From the NCBI RefSeq assembly GCF_027587205.1, contig NZ_JAPDOD010000054.1, positions 1 to 61,164 of the forward strand: DNA of 61,164 nucleotides, in the 5' to 3' direction. Made by a program: the position numbers and the translations under genes. Under the pieces are notes generated by a model. That model worked only from the letters and a program-made list of their open reading frames with translations, was not told the origin of the DNA and did no database searches. This document shows, piece after piece, positions 9,520 to 19,494 of this stretch. How positions within the stretch are numbered: position 1 is the stretch's first letter; the number at the start of each line of letters is the position of its first letter. The DNA is from Solirubrobacter ginsenosidimutans (lineage in GTDB: Bacteria > Actinomycetota > Thermoleophilia > Solirubrobacterales > Solirubrobacteraceae).

Positions 9520-10224
9520 ATGCAACTCAAAGCCGCACCGGCGCCCTCCAACGTCGACGTGGCGGTCGAGGCGCTGCGCGACGCGATCGTCGACGGCCAG
9601 CTCAAGCCCGGCCAGCGCCTGAAGGAGATCCCGCTCGCCGAGCAGCTCGGGGTCTCACGCGGGCCGATCCGCGACGCGCTGCGGCTGCTCGAACGCGACG
9701 GCCTGATCGACGTGATCCCGAACCGCGGCGCCGTGGTCCCCGAGGTGCACGCCCTTGACGTGCTCGAGGTCTACGCGCTGCGCGCCGCGTTCGGCTCGCT
9801 CGCGCTGCAGAAGCTGATGCTCGAGGAGCGCTTCCCCGCCGAAGCGCTGGACCGCGAGCTGCGCCGCCTCCGCGGCGCGGTCGAGCGGGGCAACGTGCGC
9901 AAGGCCGGAGACGCGGACCTCGCGTACCAGTCGACGATCATCGCCGCGTCCGGCCTGAACCGCGTCACCCGCGAGTTCGAGCGTCTCACCTGGCAGGTCC
10001 GCGCCTTCATGACCGCGCTCGAGATCGGTTACGAGGACAAGCTGCCACGCATCCTCGCCGAGGTCGAGGCACTGCACGCGGCCATCGTCGCCCGCAAAGC
10101 GATCGAAGCGGAGGCGCTGTGGCGGGAGAAGTACGAGCGCTGGGTGCGCAACCTCGTCGAGCTGCTGCCCGAGACGTTCGACGAAGCACTGTGGACGGCC
10201 CTGACCTCGGGCCGTCCCCGCTAG
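9520..10224 (+). CDS. GntR family regulator, FadR/FCD subfamily
   Basis: A 234-residue transcription factor. The N-terminal winged helix (about residues 12-75) has the GntR signature AIVDGQLKPGQRLKEIPLAEQ and GVSRGPIRDALRLLERDGLI. The C-terminal helical FCD domain (about 85-220) carries spaced metal or ligand-binding positions, such as DADLAYQSTIIAASG and EALHAAIVARKA. The ATG directly abuts the oxidase stop, so both are co-expressed. It probably senses an amino-acid-like metabolite and acts at the palindrome 8315-8326. Its TAG stop shares the palindromic CTAG with the stop of the large convergent Ig-repeat gene. Confidence 0.9.
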   Translation: MQLKAAPAPSNVDVAVEALRDAIVDGQLKPGQRLKEIPLAEQLGVSRGPIRDALRLLERDGLIDVIPNRGAVVPEVHALDVLEVYALRAAFGSLALQKLMLEERFPAEALDRELRRLRGAVERGNVRKAGDADLAYQSTIIAASGLNRVTREFERLTWQVRAFMTALEIGYEDKLPRILAEVEALHAAIVARKAIEAEALWREKYERWVRNLVELLPETFDEALWTALTSGRPR

Positions 10225-13200
10225 CTGGCGCCCTCGCTGGGCATGTAGAACTCGCAGCCGACGAGCAGATCGTCGTCCTGGTCGGCGCGGTAGCGGTCGA
10301 AGCCCGAGCCGCAGAACACGCGCTCGTGCGCGCTGTAGCCGGCGAAGACGGTGTCGTCGCCGTCGCCCGCGTCGGCAAGGTTCGCGCCGCCGCGGGCGTC
10401 GATCACGTCGCTGCCGGCGCCGCCGTAGAGCTCCTCGTCGTTGTCGGAGCCGATGATGGAGTCGTCGCCGCGCCCGCCGCGGGCGATCTCGATGTCGGCG
10501 TCGACATCGTCGCGCTCGATCAGCTGCCACGGATCGTCGTCGTCGATGTCCCCGTCGTCGTCTGAGTCCACGTGCGCGTAGGTGCCGTCGTCGGCGACCG
10601 TGTGGTCGTAGTCCTTGTCGACGTTGTCGTCGTCGCCGAGCGTGATCCGCACCGGCGTGCGGCGGTCGGCGTAGTTGACGGTGTCCAGCCCGCCACCGCC
10701 GCGCATGACGTCAGCGCCGGCGCCCGCGAGCAGGATGTCTGACCCGTCGCCGCCGAGGAGGGTGTCGTCGCCTTCGCCGCCGTCGAGCCGGTCGTCGCCG
10801 TCGCCGCCGTAGACGACGTCGTTGCCCAGCCCACCGCGCAGCACGTCGTTGCCGCCCAGCCCGCACAACACGTCATTGCCGTCCGTGCCGGTCAGGACGT
10901 CGTCGCCCGCGGTTCCGCGGATCGTGCACGCGGCCTCGTCGAACGGCGCCGCGACGGAGACGATCGCCCCCGACGAGGAGTTGATCCACGGCGTGTAGTT
11001 GTTCGCGTAGCCGCCGCCGGAGGCGAAGTAGTGCCCGGTCGTCGCACTGGTCGTGACCGCGACGTCGATCGTCAGCTGCCCGTTGGCCTCGATCGAGAGC
11101 CCGTTGCGCCAGCGCAGGAAGTTGCCGCTGGAGATCTCCGGGTCGTCGGTGAAGGAGCCCGTGGTGCTGCCGGGCTTGTACGCGAACCCGTCGGGCAGGT
11201 CGATCCAGGCGTACTGCATGAAGACGTTGATCGGGTTCGGGTTGCGGAGGGTGAGCCGGTAGCCGTCGGCGGCGCCCGGGGTGACCGAGTCGTCGAGTGC
11301 GGTCAGCGTCGACTCGACCGGCGGCCACTCGCCGTAGGTGCCGTAGCTCTCCTCGGACCACTCGCCCTCGGCGGTCACGATGCAGCGCAGCTCCCAGTCG
11401 ACGTCTGCGGCCTGAACCACGTACGTGTCGTCGTCGGCGCCGGGAATCCGCGTCCAGGGACGCTCGAATCCCTCCCGCTCCCAGCGGTAGGTGAAGGAGT
11501 ACCGCAGGCCTTCGCTGTCGTTCCACTGGCCGGGGTCGCACGTGATCGCACGGCCGACGTAGGCGCGGCCGTCGGGCCCTGGGCTGTTGCCGACGATCTT
11601 CGGCGCGGAGACGAGCAGCTCGTCGGTGCGCTCGGCGGTCAGGCCTTCGGCGGTGACCTCGCACGTGAACCGGCCTTCGAAGTCGGTGCGGGTGAGCGGG
11701 CCGAGCTGCGGCGCGGTCGCGCCCGCGATCGCGACGTCGTCCTTGAACCACTGGTAGGTGACCGCGTAGCGGGCCGCGGCGGTGTCGTCCCAGACGCCTC
11801 GCGAGCAGGTGAGCGTGCCGCGCAGCTGCGGCGTGCCGCCGATCTGCGGCGGCGTGAGCGCCCCAGGCGGATCGACGGCCGCCGTCTCGGAGGCGGCGAC
11901 GGTCAGCCCTTCGGCCGTGACCTCGCACACGAAGTCCTTGCCGGCGTCGGTCGTGCCGACCGCGAGCGAGCTCGCCGTGCCGGCCGCGACGCCGTCGCGC
12001 AGCCAGCGGTACGTGAGCGCGTAGGTCCCGTCCCACTCGCCGGGCGTGCACGTCAACGTCGTGCCGATCCGGCGGTCGCCCTCGATTTGCGGGGCATGGA
12101 GCACCGACGGTGCCGCCGGTGAGAGCGAGGACGACACGGCCGCGGTGAGCCCGGCGGCGGTCGCCTCGCAGGTGATCGCCTTGCCGACGTCGGCGGCGAC
12201 GACGCGATAGCTCGCGCCCGTCTCGCCCGCGATGGCGACGCCGGCGCGCAGCCAGCGATGTGCCGTGATCGGATAGGTCGCGTCCCACGTGCCGTCGCCG
12301 CAGGTGAGCGTGCCGCCGATCCGCGGCGTCCCGGTCAGCGTGGGTGCGACGAGGTTCTCGGGTGCCTTGGGGGTCACGGCCGGCGACGCGACCGGGGAGA
12401 GCGCCTCGGCGCGCACCTCGCAGCTCAACGCCGCGGCGAGGTCGGCGACGACGACCGTGTGCGTGGCGGCGGTCTCACCCGCGATCGCCGCGGGGCCGCG
12501 CAGCCAGCGGTACGTGAACGCATAGCGGCTGCCGGCCGCGTCGTCCCACCCGCCCGGATCGCACGTCAGGACCCGCCCGAGGTGCGGGTCGCCCTCGACA
12601 CTGGGCGCGACGAGGTTCTTCGGCGCGCGGACGGTCACCGCCCCCGAGACCGTCGGCACGAGACCGTCAGCCCGGACCTCGCACGTGACGGCGTGGCCGA
12701 TGTCGGCGGCGTCGAGCACGCGGGTCACGGCCGTCGCCCCACCCACGGCGACACCGTCGCGCAGCCACTGGTACGTGAAGTCGTACTGCCCGTCCCAGCT
12801 GCCCGAGGAGCAATGCAGCGTGCCCTTCGCGCGCGGGTCGCCGCTGATCGCGGGCGCCGCGGTCAACACCGGAGCGGCGACGACGATTCCCGCGCTGGAC
12901 GCCGACACGCCGCCGGTCGTGACCTCGCAGCGCAGTTGCTTGCCCACGTCGGCGGCGACGAGCACGTACGTCGCCTGCGTCGCGCCCGCGATCGCCGCGC
13001 CGTCGCGCAGCCAGCGATGCGTGAACGCGCCCGCGTTGAGCCACGTGCCGGGTGCGCAGCCGGCGGTCCCGCGCAGGTGCGGGTCGCCGGTGATCGCCGG
13101 CAGCGTCCGGTTCTCCGGCTGCGCGCCGCCCGCCGGCTGGGAGACGGTCACCGTCGCCGAGCTCGCGGTGGCCACGCCCGCCGCGGTCGCCTTGCAGAAC

Positions 13201-14810
13201 AGGACGGTGTCGCCGCCGGCAACGGTGTAGGTCGATCCGGTCGCGAGCTGGGTGCCGTCGCCGCGGAACCACGCGTAGGTCAACGAGTAGGTGCCATCCC
13301 AGGCGCCGGAGCCGCAGGTCAGCTGCTGGCCCGGCCGCGGGTCGCCGGAGATCACGGGGCCGCCGAGCGAGCGCGGCAGCGGCGGGTGGACCGCGGGCGA
13401 GTCGGCGCCGACCAGCCCGCCGGCGACGCGAACCCGGCAGCGCAGCTCGTGCGCCACCTCGTCCCCCGTCAGCGTCAGCGTCTGGCCGGTGGCGAGGAGC
13501 GCGCCGTCGCGCAGCCACTCGAACGTGTACGCGTAGTCGCCGTCCCAGTCCCCGCTCGAGCACGTCAGGAGCCGCCCGACGCGGACGTCGCCCACAATCG
13601 CCGGCAGGGCGAGCACCTGCGGCGGCGTCGGGATCACGGCCGCGCTCGTCGCCGTCGTCCGGCCGTGGGCGCTCACGCGGCAGCGCAAGGGCTTGCCGAT
13701 GTCGGCGGCGAGCACCGTGTACGACGCGCCCGTCGCGATCGGCGCGTCGTCGCGCAGCCAGGCGTAGGTGAAGGCGTAGTCGCCGGCGTCCCAGGTGCCC
13801 GGTGCGCAGCTCAGCGCGCGCCCGAGCCGCGGGTCGCCGCCGATGCGCGGCACCGAGCGGTTCAAAGGATCGGTCACGGCGACGGTCGCGCTCTCGGCCT
13901 CGGTGAGCCCCGCGGCGGTGACGCGGCAGGAGAGCGCGTGGCCGGCATCCGCCAAAGCCACGGTGTAGCTCGCCGCAGTGGCGAGCGCGATGTCGTCGCC
14001 GTCGCGCAGCCACTGGTAGGCGACCGTGTACGCGGGGACGCCCGCGTCGTCCCAGCCACCGCGCGAGCAGCTCACCGCGCCACCGATCCGCGGCGCGCCG
14101 GACACGCCCGGGAGCACGCGGTTGACCGGCGGCTGCGGGACGCTCACGGCGCTGTCGGCACTCGAAGCGTCCGCCGCGGTCACCTCGCAGACCAGCGCAT
14201 GGCCGAGATCGGCGGCCGTGACCGTGTAGCGGTCGGTCTCCGCCCCGTCGATCGTCTCGTCGTCGCGCAGCCAGTTGAAGCGCGTGGCGTACGCCGGCAG
14301 GTCGCGGTCATCCCAGACGCCGCGCGAGCAGCGCAGCTCGCCGCCCAGGCGCGCCGGGCCACTCAACAGCGGCGCGGTGCGCGCCTCGGGGGCGCGCCCG
14401 GCGACGGGGTTGGACTCCTGATAGGAGTCGATCTGGCCGTTGACGGCGTGCACGATGCACTGCAGGTCGACATCGGTATCCGCGCCGGTGACGACGTAGG
14501 TGGAGGAGTACGCGCCGTCGATCTCCTCGCCGTAGTCGCGGATCCAGAAGAAGTCGTAGTCGTAGCGGGCGTCGGCGGTGTCGTCCCACTTGCCGCGGTC
14601 GCAGGAGAGCGTTCCGCCGACCCGCGGGTCGCCGCTGACCGTGGGCGGGACGAGGTTCTCAGGGCGATTGACGTCGGAGAACGCGCCGCGCAGCGCGCCC
14701 GCGGCGGACGGCAGGATCGCCACGACGACCAGCGCCGCGAGCAGCACGGCGAGCACCCGCGCGTGCGCACGTCGGTCGCCGGCATCCCTCCATCCGTTCC
14801 GAGCCCCCAT
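10221..14810 (-). CDS. Giant secreted protein: 13 Ig-like repeats, DUF11-like domain and RTX-type calcium repeats
   Basis: A 1529-residue protein starting at ATG 14810 with GGAGGG upstream. An N-terminal hydrophobic segment ([23 protein letters not shown]) acts as signal or anchor. There follow 13 tandem modules of about 85 residues with consensus P.isGdpR.G..L.C..G.WDd.Y.fTy.WLRDg..I, ending L.CeVTA; each has two cysteines, as in Ig folds. Next comes a DUF11-like adhesin domain ([25 protein letters not shown]). Then come RTX-like nonapeptides ([40 protein letters not shown]) and a final Asp-rich region. This is an adhesin or matrix-like architecture. No enzyme domain was seen. The C-terminal RTX block suggests calcium-dependent folding outside the cell. 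Confidence 0.85.
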   Translation of the reverse strand: MGARNGWRDAGDRRAHARVLAVLLAALVVVAILPSAAGALRGAFSDVNRPENLVPPTVSGDPRVGGTLSCDRGKWDDTADARYDYDFFWIRDYGEEIDGAYSSTYVVTGADTDVDLQCIVHAVNGQIDSYQESNPVAGRAPEARTAPLLSGPARLGGELRCSRGVWDDRDLPAYATRFNWLRDDETIDGAETDRYTVTAADLGHALVCEVTAADASSADSAVSVPQPPVNRVLPGVSGAPRIGGAVSCSRGGWDDAGVPAYTVAYQWLRDGDDIALATAASYTVALADAGHALSCRVTAAGLTEAESATVAVTDPLNRSVPRIGGDPRLGRALSCAPGTWDAGDYAFTYAWLRDDAPIATGASYTVLAADIGKPLRCRVSAHGRTTATSAAVIPTPPQVLALPAIVGDVRVGRLLTCSSGDWDGDYAYTFEWLRDGALLATGQTLTLTGDEVAHELRCRVRVAGGLVGADSPAVHPPLPRSLGGPVISGDPRPGQQLTCGSGAWDGTYSLTYAWFRGDGTQLATGSTYTVAGGDTVLFCKATAAGVATASSATVTVSQPAGGAQPENRTLPAITGDPHLRGTAGCAPGTWLNAGAFTHRWLRDGAAIAGATQATYVLVAADVGKQLRCEVTTGGVSASSAGIVVAAPVLTAAPAISGDPRAKGTLHCSSGSWDGQYDFTYQWLRDGVAVGGATAVTRVLDAADIGHAVTCEVRADGLVPTVSGAVTVRAPKNLVAPSVEGDPHLGRVLTCDPGGWDDAAGSRYAFTYRWLRGPAAIAGETAATHTVVVADLAAALSCEVRAEALSPVASPAVTPKAPENLVAPTLTGTPRIGGTLTCGDGTWDATYPITAHRWLRAGVAIAGETGASYRVVAADVGKAITCEATAAGLTAAVSSSLSPAAPSVLHAPQIEGDRRIGTTLTCTPGEWDGTYALTYRWLRDGVAAGTASSLAVGTTDAGKDFVCEVTAEGLTVAASETAAVDPPGALTPPQIGGTPQLRGTLTCSRGVWDDTAAARYAVTYQWFKDDVAIAGATAPQLGPLTRTDFEGRFTCEVTAEGLTAERTDELLVSAPKIVGNSPGPDGRAYVGRAITCDPGQWNDSEGLRYSFTYRWEREGFERPWTRIPGADDDTYVVQAADVDWELRCIVTAEGEWSEESYGTYGEWPPVESTLTALDDSVTPGAADGYRLTLRNPNPINVFMQYAWIDLPDGFAYKPGSTTGSFTDDPEISSGNFLRWRNGLSIEANGQLTIDVAVTTSATTGHYFASGGGYANNYTPWINSSSGAIVSVAAPFDEAACTIRGTAGDDVLTGTDGNDVLCGLGGNDVLRGGLGNDVVYGGDGDDRLDGGEGDDTLLGGDGSDILLAGAGADVMRGGGGLDTVNYADRRTPVRITLGDDDNVDKDYDHTVADDGTYAHVDSDDDGDIDDDDPWQLIERDDVDADIEIARGGRGDDSIIGSDNDEELYGGAGSDVIDARGGANLADAGDGDDTVFAGYSAHERVFCGSGFDRYRADQDDDLLVGCEFYMPSEGAS
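10300..10910 (-). repeat. RTX-type GGxGxDxxx repeat-coding region
   Basis: On the minus strand this region encodes repeated GGxGxD-like nonapeptides in two blocks separated by an Asp-rich linker ([10 protein letters not shown]). Such repeats bind calcium and fold into beta-rolls after export. The DNA repeats follow from the protein repeats; this is not a CRISPR. Confidence 0.8.
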
Positions 14811-14905
14811 CCGTGATCCCTCCGTCGCCCTCCGTGCGCACCCTATGCGGAGGCCGACCCTACGTTCGGACAGTCTTTCGGGCAAGCGATATCGTCGCGT
14901 CGTCT

Positions 14906-16474
14906 ATGCGCCAGAAGGCTCCCGAGACGTTCGCGGAGCGGCTGGAGCAGCTCGAGGAGCTGCGGGCCGCGGTCGTGGACCACGCGTCGGAAAAAGCGGT
15001 CGAGAAGCAGCACGCGAAGGGCAAGTACACGGCCCGTGAGCGGATCGAGAAGCTGCTCGATCCCGGCTCCTTCCAAGAGCTGGACACCTATGTCCGGCAT
15101 CGGACCACCGACTTCGAGATGCAGAAGAACCGGCCCTGGGGCGACGCCGTCGTCACCGGGCACGGGACGATCGACGGGCGCCGCGTGTGCGTCTTCAGCC
15201 AGGACTTCACGGTCTTCGGCGGCTCGCTGGGCGAGGTCATGGCCGAGAAGATGTGCAAGATCATGGACATGGCGGCCAAGATCGGCTGCCCCGTGATCGG
15301 CATCAACGACTCCGGCGGCGCGCGCATCCAGGAGGGCGTGGTCTCGCTCGGCGCGTACGGGGACGTCTTCCTGCGCAACGTCCGCTCCTCCGGCGTGATC
15401 CCGCAGATCTCGCTGATCATGGGCCCGTGCGCGGGCGGCGCGGTCTACTCCCCCGCGATCACGGACTTCGTGTTCATGGTCAAGGAGACCTCGCACATGT
15501 TCATCACCGGCCCCGAGGTGATCAAGACGGTCACGGGCGAGGAGGTCGGCTTCGAGGAGCTCGGCGGGGCGATGAGCCACGCCACCAAGTCCGGCGTCGC
15601 CCACTTCGTCGCCGACGACGAGGACGCCTGCCTCGAGGACGCCCGCTACCTCTTCAGCTTCCTGCCCTCCAACAACCTCGAGACGGCGCCGCGGGTCCAG
15701 CCCACCGACGACCCGGACCGGATGGACCCCGAGCTCGACGCGATCGTCCCGGACGCCGCCAACAAGCCCTACGACATCCGCGACGTCGTGCGCTACATCG
15801 TCGACGACGGCGAGTTCCTCGAGGTCCACGAGCACTACGCGCAGAACATCGTGGTCGGGTTCTCGCGCCTGAACGGCTACGCGATCGGCGTCGTCGGCAA
15901 CCAGCCGAAGGCGATGGCGGGCGTGCTGGACATCGACGCCAGCGCCAAGGCCGCGCGCTTCGTGCGCTACTGCGACGCGTTCAACATCCCGATCCTCACG
16001 CTCGTCGACGTGCCGGGCTTTCTCCCGGGCACGTCGCAGGAGTGGGGCGGGATCATCCGCCACGGCGCCAAGCTGCTCTACGCGTACGCCGAGGCGACGG
16101 TGCCCAAGCTCACGGTGATCACCCGCAAGGCCTACGGCGGCGCCTACGACGTCATGTCCTCCAAGCACCTGATGTCGGACTTCAACTTCGCCTGGCCGAC
16201 CGCCGAGATCGCGGTGATGGGGCCGGAGGGAGCGGTGAACATCATCCACCGCCGCGACATCGCCGCCTCACCCACCCCCGAGAACCGGCGCGAGAAGCTG
16301 ATCGACGACTACAAGGCCCGCTTCGCCAACCCCTACACCGCGGCCGAGCGCGGCTACGTGGACGACGTGATCATCCCCCACGAGACGCGCCCGAAGCTGA
16401 TCGCCGCGCTCGAGGCCCTGCTCACCAAGCGTGAGCCGGGCCCGAGGCGCAAGCACGGGAACATCCCGCTTTAG
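14906..16474 (+). CDS. pccB: Acyl-CoA (propionyl-CoA) carboxylase beta subunit
   Basis: Carboxyltransferase that moves CO2 from carboxybiotin to propionyl-CoA (or acetyl-CoA). The 522-residue chain has both crotonase-like halves. The N-terminal part begins [15 protein letters not shown] and contains [20 protein letters not shown] and [17 protein letters not shown]. The C-terminal part contains [36 protein letters not shown] and [18 protein letters not shown] 14906 gives the standard N-terminus. The likely partner is the biotin carboxylase/BCCP at 26377, about 10 kb away, with the small epsilon-like protein at 25440. Its TAG shares four bases (TTAG) with the convergent secreted-protein gene. 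Confidence 0.92.
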   Translation: MRQKAPETFAERLEQLEELRAAVVDHASEKAVEKQHAKGKYTARERIEKLLDPGSFQELDTYVRHRTTDFEMQKNRPWGDAVVTGHGTIDGRRVCVFSQDFTVFGGSLGEVMAEKMCKIMDMAAKIGCPVIGINDSGGARIQEGVVSLGAYGDVFLRNVRSSGVIPQISLIMGPCAGGAVYSPAITDFVFMVKETSHMFITGPEVIKTVTGEEVGFEELGGAMSHATKSGVAHFVADDEDACLEDARYLFSFLPSNNLETAPRVQPTDDPDRMDPELDAIVPDAANKPYDIRDVVRYIVDDGEFLEVHEHYAQNIVVGFSRLNGYAIGVVGNQPKAMAGVLDIDASAKAARFVRYCDAFNIPILTLVDVPGFLPGTSQEWGGIIRHGAKLLYAYAEATVPKLTVITRKAYGGAYDVMSSKHLMSDFNFAWPTAEIAVMGPEGAVNIIHRRDIAASPTPENRREKLIDDYKARFANPYTAAERGYVDDVIIPHETRPKLIAALEALLTKREPGPRRKHGNIPL

Positions 16475-17820
16475 CCGACGTGCGAGATCGCGGCGGTGTT
16501 CGAACCGCCGCCGCTGCCGTCGGTGTTGGAGACCCACGCGGCGATCGCGTCGCCCGCGGGCGTCATCGCGACGCTCGGCCAGAGGCCGTTGCGTGACGTG
16601 TCCGAGATCGTCTCGTCGGCGCCGAACGGTCCGCCGGCCTGCGGACGGGTGGCGGCGTGGACCGCATAGCTGACCGACTTCGGCTGCTGGGTCTCGACCA
16701 TCCAGGTCAACGCCGCCGCGCCGGCCGGGCCGCCGGCCAGCGAGAGGCCCTCGGCGTTCTGCGCCAGCGTCTGCGCGGCACCGAACGCGCCGTCGGCCGC
16801 GCGGGTGAAGACTTCCAGCGCGCCACCCTCCTCGTACCTGTTGCCCGGCTTGGCCCACGCGACGGTCGCGGTGCCGTCGGCCGAGAAGGCCGCGGCGACC
16901 TGGTTGCCCGAGCTCGTCCCCTTGCCGCCGCTCGAAAGGACCGCCGGCGCGGAGAGCGGCGCACCCACCGTGCCCTGGGCGACGCGCAGGCTCGAGCCGG
17001 TCTCGTGGCCGACGAAGTGCTCGTCGAGGTACGCGACCTGCACGGCGCCGCCGGCGCCCACGGCGAGGCCGACGTCGGCGTACCCGCCGGCGCCGTCGAG
17101 CGTCTGGTCGGCGCCGAACTTCGAGTCCGTACCGGCGGTCAGGACGTGCAGCGGTGACTCGGGGATGTCCGCGTTGCCGCCGAACTGCCAGGTCAGCACG
17201 GCGCGGCCGCCGTCGCCCGCGGCGACGTTGAGGATCGGCCGCGACTGCGCCTTCCCGGTCACCGGCGCGGGCGGGGAGAGCGTCTGGGGCGGGTCGAAGG
17301 CGGCTTGGCCGGGGCGCCGGATCGAGGCCTGGGCGCGCCAGCCCGCGACGTCGTGCCACGACCAGGCCGCGACCGCGGTGCCGTCCGGAGCGACCGACAG
17401 CTGCGGCCCGGCCGACGAGCGCGGGGTGGTGGAGATCGTGCGGGTGGCGCTGCGGGTGCCGTCGGCCGCGACGAACGTCGCCCGGACCCGCTGGAAGGGC
17501 TTGTGCCTGCGAACGGTCAGGACGACCGCGTCACCTTTGGCGTCCAGTTGCGCCGCCCAGACCTTCTCGAACGGATCCGCGGCGGTGATCGGGGTGGGTG
17601 CGGTGAAGCCGTCGCCGCTGCGCTTGGCGAGCGAGACGGTCGGGTCGAGGAAGCCGGTCTCCACGCTTCCGTCGAACGCGCCTTGCGCGGTCGGGTTGGC
17701 GCCGGTCGAACTGCCGAGCGTGGCGGGGGGCGTCCAGGCGGCGTGCGCGGCCGTGGGCGCCGCCAGGGCGGCGACGACGGTCGCCGCCGAGGCGAGCTTG
17801 CGCAATCTGTCCATCGTCAT
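16471..17820 (-). CDS. Secreted repeat protein, probable beta-propeller, function unknown
   Basis: A 449-residue protein that starts at ATG 17820 (a second ATG lies at 17814) with a signal peptide ending APTAAHAAW. The body consists of recurring segments such as [42 protein letters not shown] and [14 protein letters not shown]. Each is about 55-70 residues apart, the pattern of a propeller blade. No catalytic motif was recognised. Related proteins are common and often multicopy in soil actinobacteria. It diverges from a LacI regulator and ends convergently, sharing its stop with pccB. Confidence 0.75.
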   Translation of the reverse strand: MTMDRLRKLASAATVVAALAAPTAAHAAWTPPATLGSSTGANPTAQGAFDGSVETGFLDPTVSLAKRSGDGFTAPTPITAADPFEKVWAAQLDAKGDAVVLTVRRHKPFQRVRATFVAADGTRSATRTISTTPRSSAGPQLSVAPDGTAVAAWSWHDVAGWRAQASIRRPGQAAFDPPQTLSPPAPVTGKAQSRPILNVAAGDGGRAVLTWQFGGNADIPESPLHVLTAGTDSKFGADQTLDGAGGYADVGLAVGAGGAVQVAYLDEHFVGHETGSSLRVAQGTVGAPLSAPAVLSSGGKGTSSGNQVAAAFSADGTATVAWAKPGNRYEEGGALEVFTRAADGAFGAAQTLAQNAEGLSLAGGPAGAAALTWMVETQQPKSVSYAVHAATRPQAGGPFGADETISDTSRNGLWPSVAMTPAGDAIAAWVSNTDGSGGGSNTAAISHVG

Positions 17821-17910
17821 CCAGGCTGGTGCTCGACGCTGTGACGGCGGATCCACCAAGGTGTGAACGCACGTCCACCCGCCCACATGAAGCTGGCGCG
17901 CAACCGGCGC

Positions 17911-17922
17911 AAAATCGATTTT
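17911..17922. promoter_or_regulatory. Perfect palindrome AAAATCGATTTT, likely LacI-family operator
   Basis: A 12-bp perfect palindrome with a central CG, the usual form of LacI-family operators. It lies 13 bases before the ATG of the LacI-type gene at 17936 and in the divergent gap to the secreted-protein gene. Autoregulation, and perhaps control of the divergent gene, is inferred. AT-rich sequence is otherwise rare here, which adds weight. Confidence 0.55.
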
Positions 17923-17935
17923 CCGGTCGAGTACG

Positions 17936-18940
17936 ATGCCCCGAGTGACGCGACGTCCGACCATTCGTGACGTCGCCGGCGCCGTCGGGATGTCGGTCAC
18001 CACGGTCTCGCACGCGCTCAACGGCAAGGGCCGGGTCGACGCCGCGACGCGCGAGCGCATCGCCGGCGCGGCCGAGCAGCTGGGCTACCGCGCCGACCGC
18101 ACGGCGCGGCGGCTGCGCACCGGTCGCAGCGGCACGCTCGGCCTGGTGCTCCCGTCGTTCGGGCTGGGGACCGATGACGACGAGCTGGGTGCGCTGGACT
18201 ACTACCTGCACCTGGCCGGAGCCGCGACCCGCGCCGCGTTCGCGTCCGGCCACCCGGTGCTCCTGACGCCGCCGTTGAGCACGGTCGAGGACCTGCGCGA
18301 CCTCGGCGTCGACGGCGGCGTGGTCTGCGACCCGCTGAGCGACGACCGCCGCGTCGAGCTCTTCGAGACCCTCGAGCTGCCGGTCGTGACGATCGAGCGC
18401 GACCCGGCGCGGCCTGAACGCCCGTGGGTGGTGCGCGCCGACAACGAGGGCAACACGCGCGCGGTCCTCGATCACCTGGCGCAAGCCGGCTCCGAGCGGA
18501 TCGCGCTGCTCGCCGCGAGCGGCGGGTGGGGCTGGGCCGAGGAGACGACGGCGGCGTACGAGGCGTGGAGCGCCGAGCACGGGCGCGAGCCGCTCGTGGA
18601 GCTCGTCGACCCGCGCACCGGCGAGCGCGGCGGCCACGAGCCGGCGAAGCGTCTGCTCACGCGCGAACGCCCGGACGCGATCCTCTCCCAGGCGGAGCGC
18701 TTCACCAACGGCGTGCTGTGCGCGGCGCTCGACCTCGGCCTGCGCATCCCGCAGGACCTGCGGGTCGCGGCCGCGCTCGACAGCCACCAGGCGCGCGACG
18801 CGGACGTCACCGCGATCGACCTGCGGCCCGATGCACAGGGTGAGGCCGCGATCGCCCTGCTGCTCGAGCGCCTCGCGGGGGCGGAGCGCGACGCGCCGCT
18901 GATCACCGCGTCGGAACTGATGGTCCGCGGTTCCACGTGA
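17936..18940 (+). CDS. LacI family transcriptional regulator
   Basis: A 334-residue repressor-type protein. The N-terminal HTH (residues about 8-55) reads PTIRDVAGAVGMSVTTVSHALNGKGRV, followed by the hinge helix RTARRLRTGRSGTLG. The rest is a periplasmic-binding-like effector domain with GGVVCDPLSDDR, RPWVVRADNEGNTRAVLDHL and a C-terminal Ser/Thr-rich end. It probably responds to a sugar or another small molecule; the ligand is unknown. ATG 17936 is used; GTG 17945 is an alternative. The palindrome 17911-17922 just upstream suggests self-control. No transport or catabolic gene lies directly downstream. Confidence 0.9.
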   Translation: MPRVTRRPTIRDVAGAVGMSVTTVSHALNGKGRVDAATRERIAGAAEQLGYRADRTARRLRTGRSGTLGLVLPSFGLGTDDDELGALDYYLHLAGAATRAAFASGHPVLLTPPLSTVEDLRDLGVDGGVVCDPLSDDRRVELFETLELPVVTIERDPARPERPWVVRADNEGNTRAVLDHLAQAGSERIALLAASGGWGWAEETTAAYEAWSAEHGREPLVELVDPRTGERGGHEPAKRLLTRERPDAILSQAERFTNGVLCAALDLGLRIPQDLRVAAALDSHQARDADVTAIDLRPDAQGEAAIALLLERLAGAERDAPLITASELMVRGST

Positions 18941-18951
18941 CCCTGTCGGTC

Positions 18952-18963
18952 GGGACCGGTCCC
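18952..18963. promoter_or_regulatory. Perfect palindrome GGGACCGGTCCC upstream of the lipoprotein-toxin unit
   Basis: A 12-bp palindrome in the 84-base gap between the LacI gene and the lipoprotein gene, 62 bases before its GTG. It could be an operator for the three-gene unit that follows. No regulator family is suggested by the sequence. Confidence 0.3.
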
Positions 18964-19024
18964 ACGACGAAGATGGGCCTTCAGACCCTGGCCGGCCGCA
19001 CAGGACACCCTTAGCGTTGCGCGC

Positions 19025-19489
19025 GTGTCACGGCGCGCGCTCCTGCTCCTCCTCGTCCTCCTCGCCGGCTGCGGCACCGAGCCCGCGGCCGCGCCGAAGC
19101 GCGCCAAGCCCGACGCGCAGCAGGACCACGCCGCGATCCAGGCCCGCGTCGCGGCGTACGTGAAGTACATGCTCGCGGGCGACGGTGCCCGCGCATGCGC
19201 GCAGTTCACGCCCGCGTACCGCCGCGATCTTGATGCACGGGCGAAGGACGCCGGCATCGGCGACTGCGCCGAAGTCCTCTCGGCCTACGGCCAGACGGTG
19301 TCGACCGGGATGCCCAAGCGCTTTGCCGCGGACGCCGCCAAGCCCGAGCGGGTGGTCGTGCTGCAGGAGGGCGATACGGCCCAGGCGTCGGTGAAGTCCC
19401 CGAGCGGCGGGCTCAGCGTCAAGCGGACGCTGCTGCGACGCGTCGGCTCGCAGTGGCTGATCGACGAGCTCGGCCTCTCCCGCGGCTGA
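19025..19489 (+). CDS. Small lipoprotein, first gene of the toxin-like unit
   Basis: A 154-residue protein that starts at GTG 19025. A short n-region (MSRRA), a leucine-rich core and the lipobox LAGC (Cys16) mark a class II signal peptide. The mature part (HAAIQARVAAYVKYMLAGDG ARACAQFT, then CAEVLSAYGQ and RRVGSQWLIDELG) resembles NTF2-like or DUF4878-type lipoproteins in which the C-terminal strand ends in a W-x-I/V-D motif. Two further cysteines, in ARACAQF and GDCAEV, could pair. It ends 5 bases before the ATG of the pilin-like putative toxin, so they are probably co-transcribed. Its role is unknown. Confidence 0.78.
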   Translation: MSRRALLLLLVLLAGCGTEPAAAPKRAKPDAQQDHAAIQARVAAYVKYMLAGDGARACAQFTPAYRRDLDARAKDAGIGDCAEVLSAYGQTVSTGMPKRFAADAAKPERVVVLQEGDTAQASVKSPSGGLSVKRTLLRRVGSQWLIDELGLSRG

Positions 19490-19494
19490 CGCAG

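Noticed and set aside
10300..10910. CRISPR-like array
   Set aside because: The repeats are short codon-level repeats encoding GGxGxD nonapeptides within a long ORF, without constant spacers.
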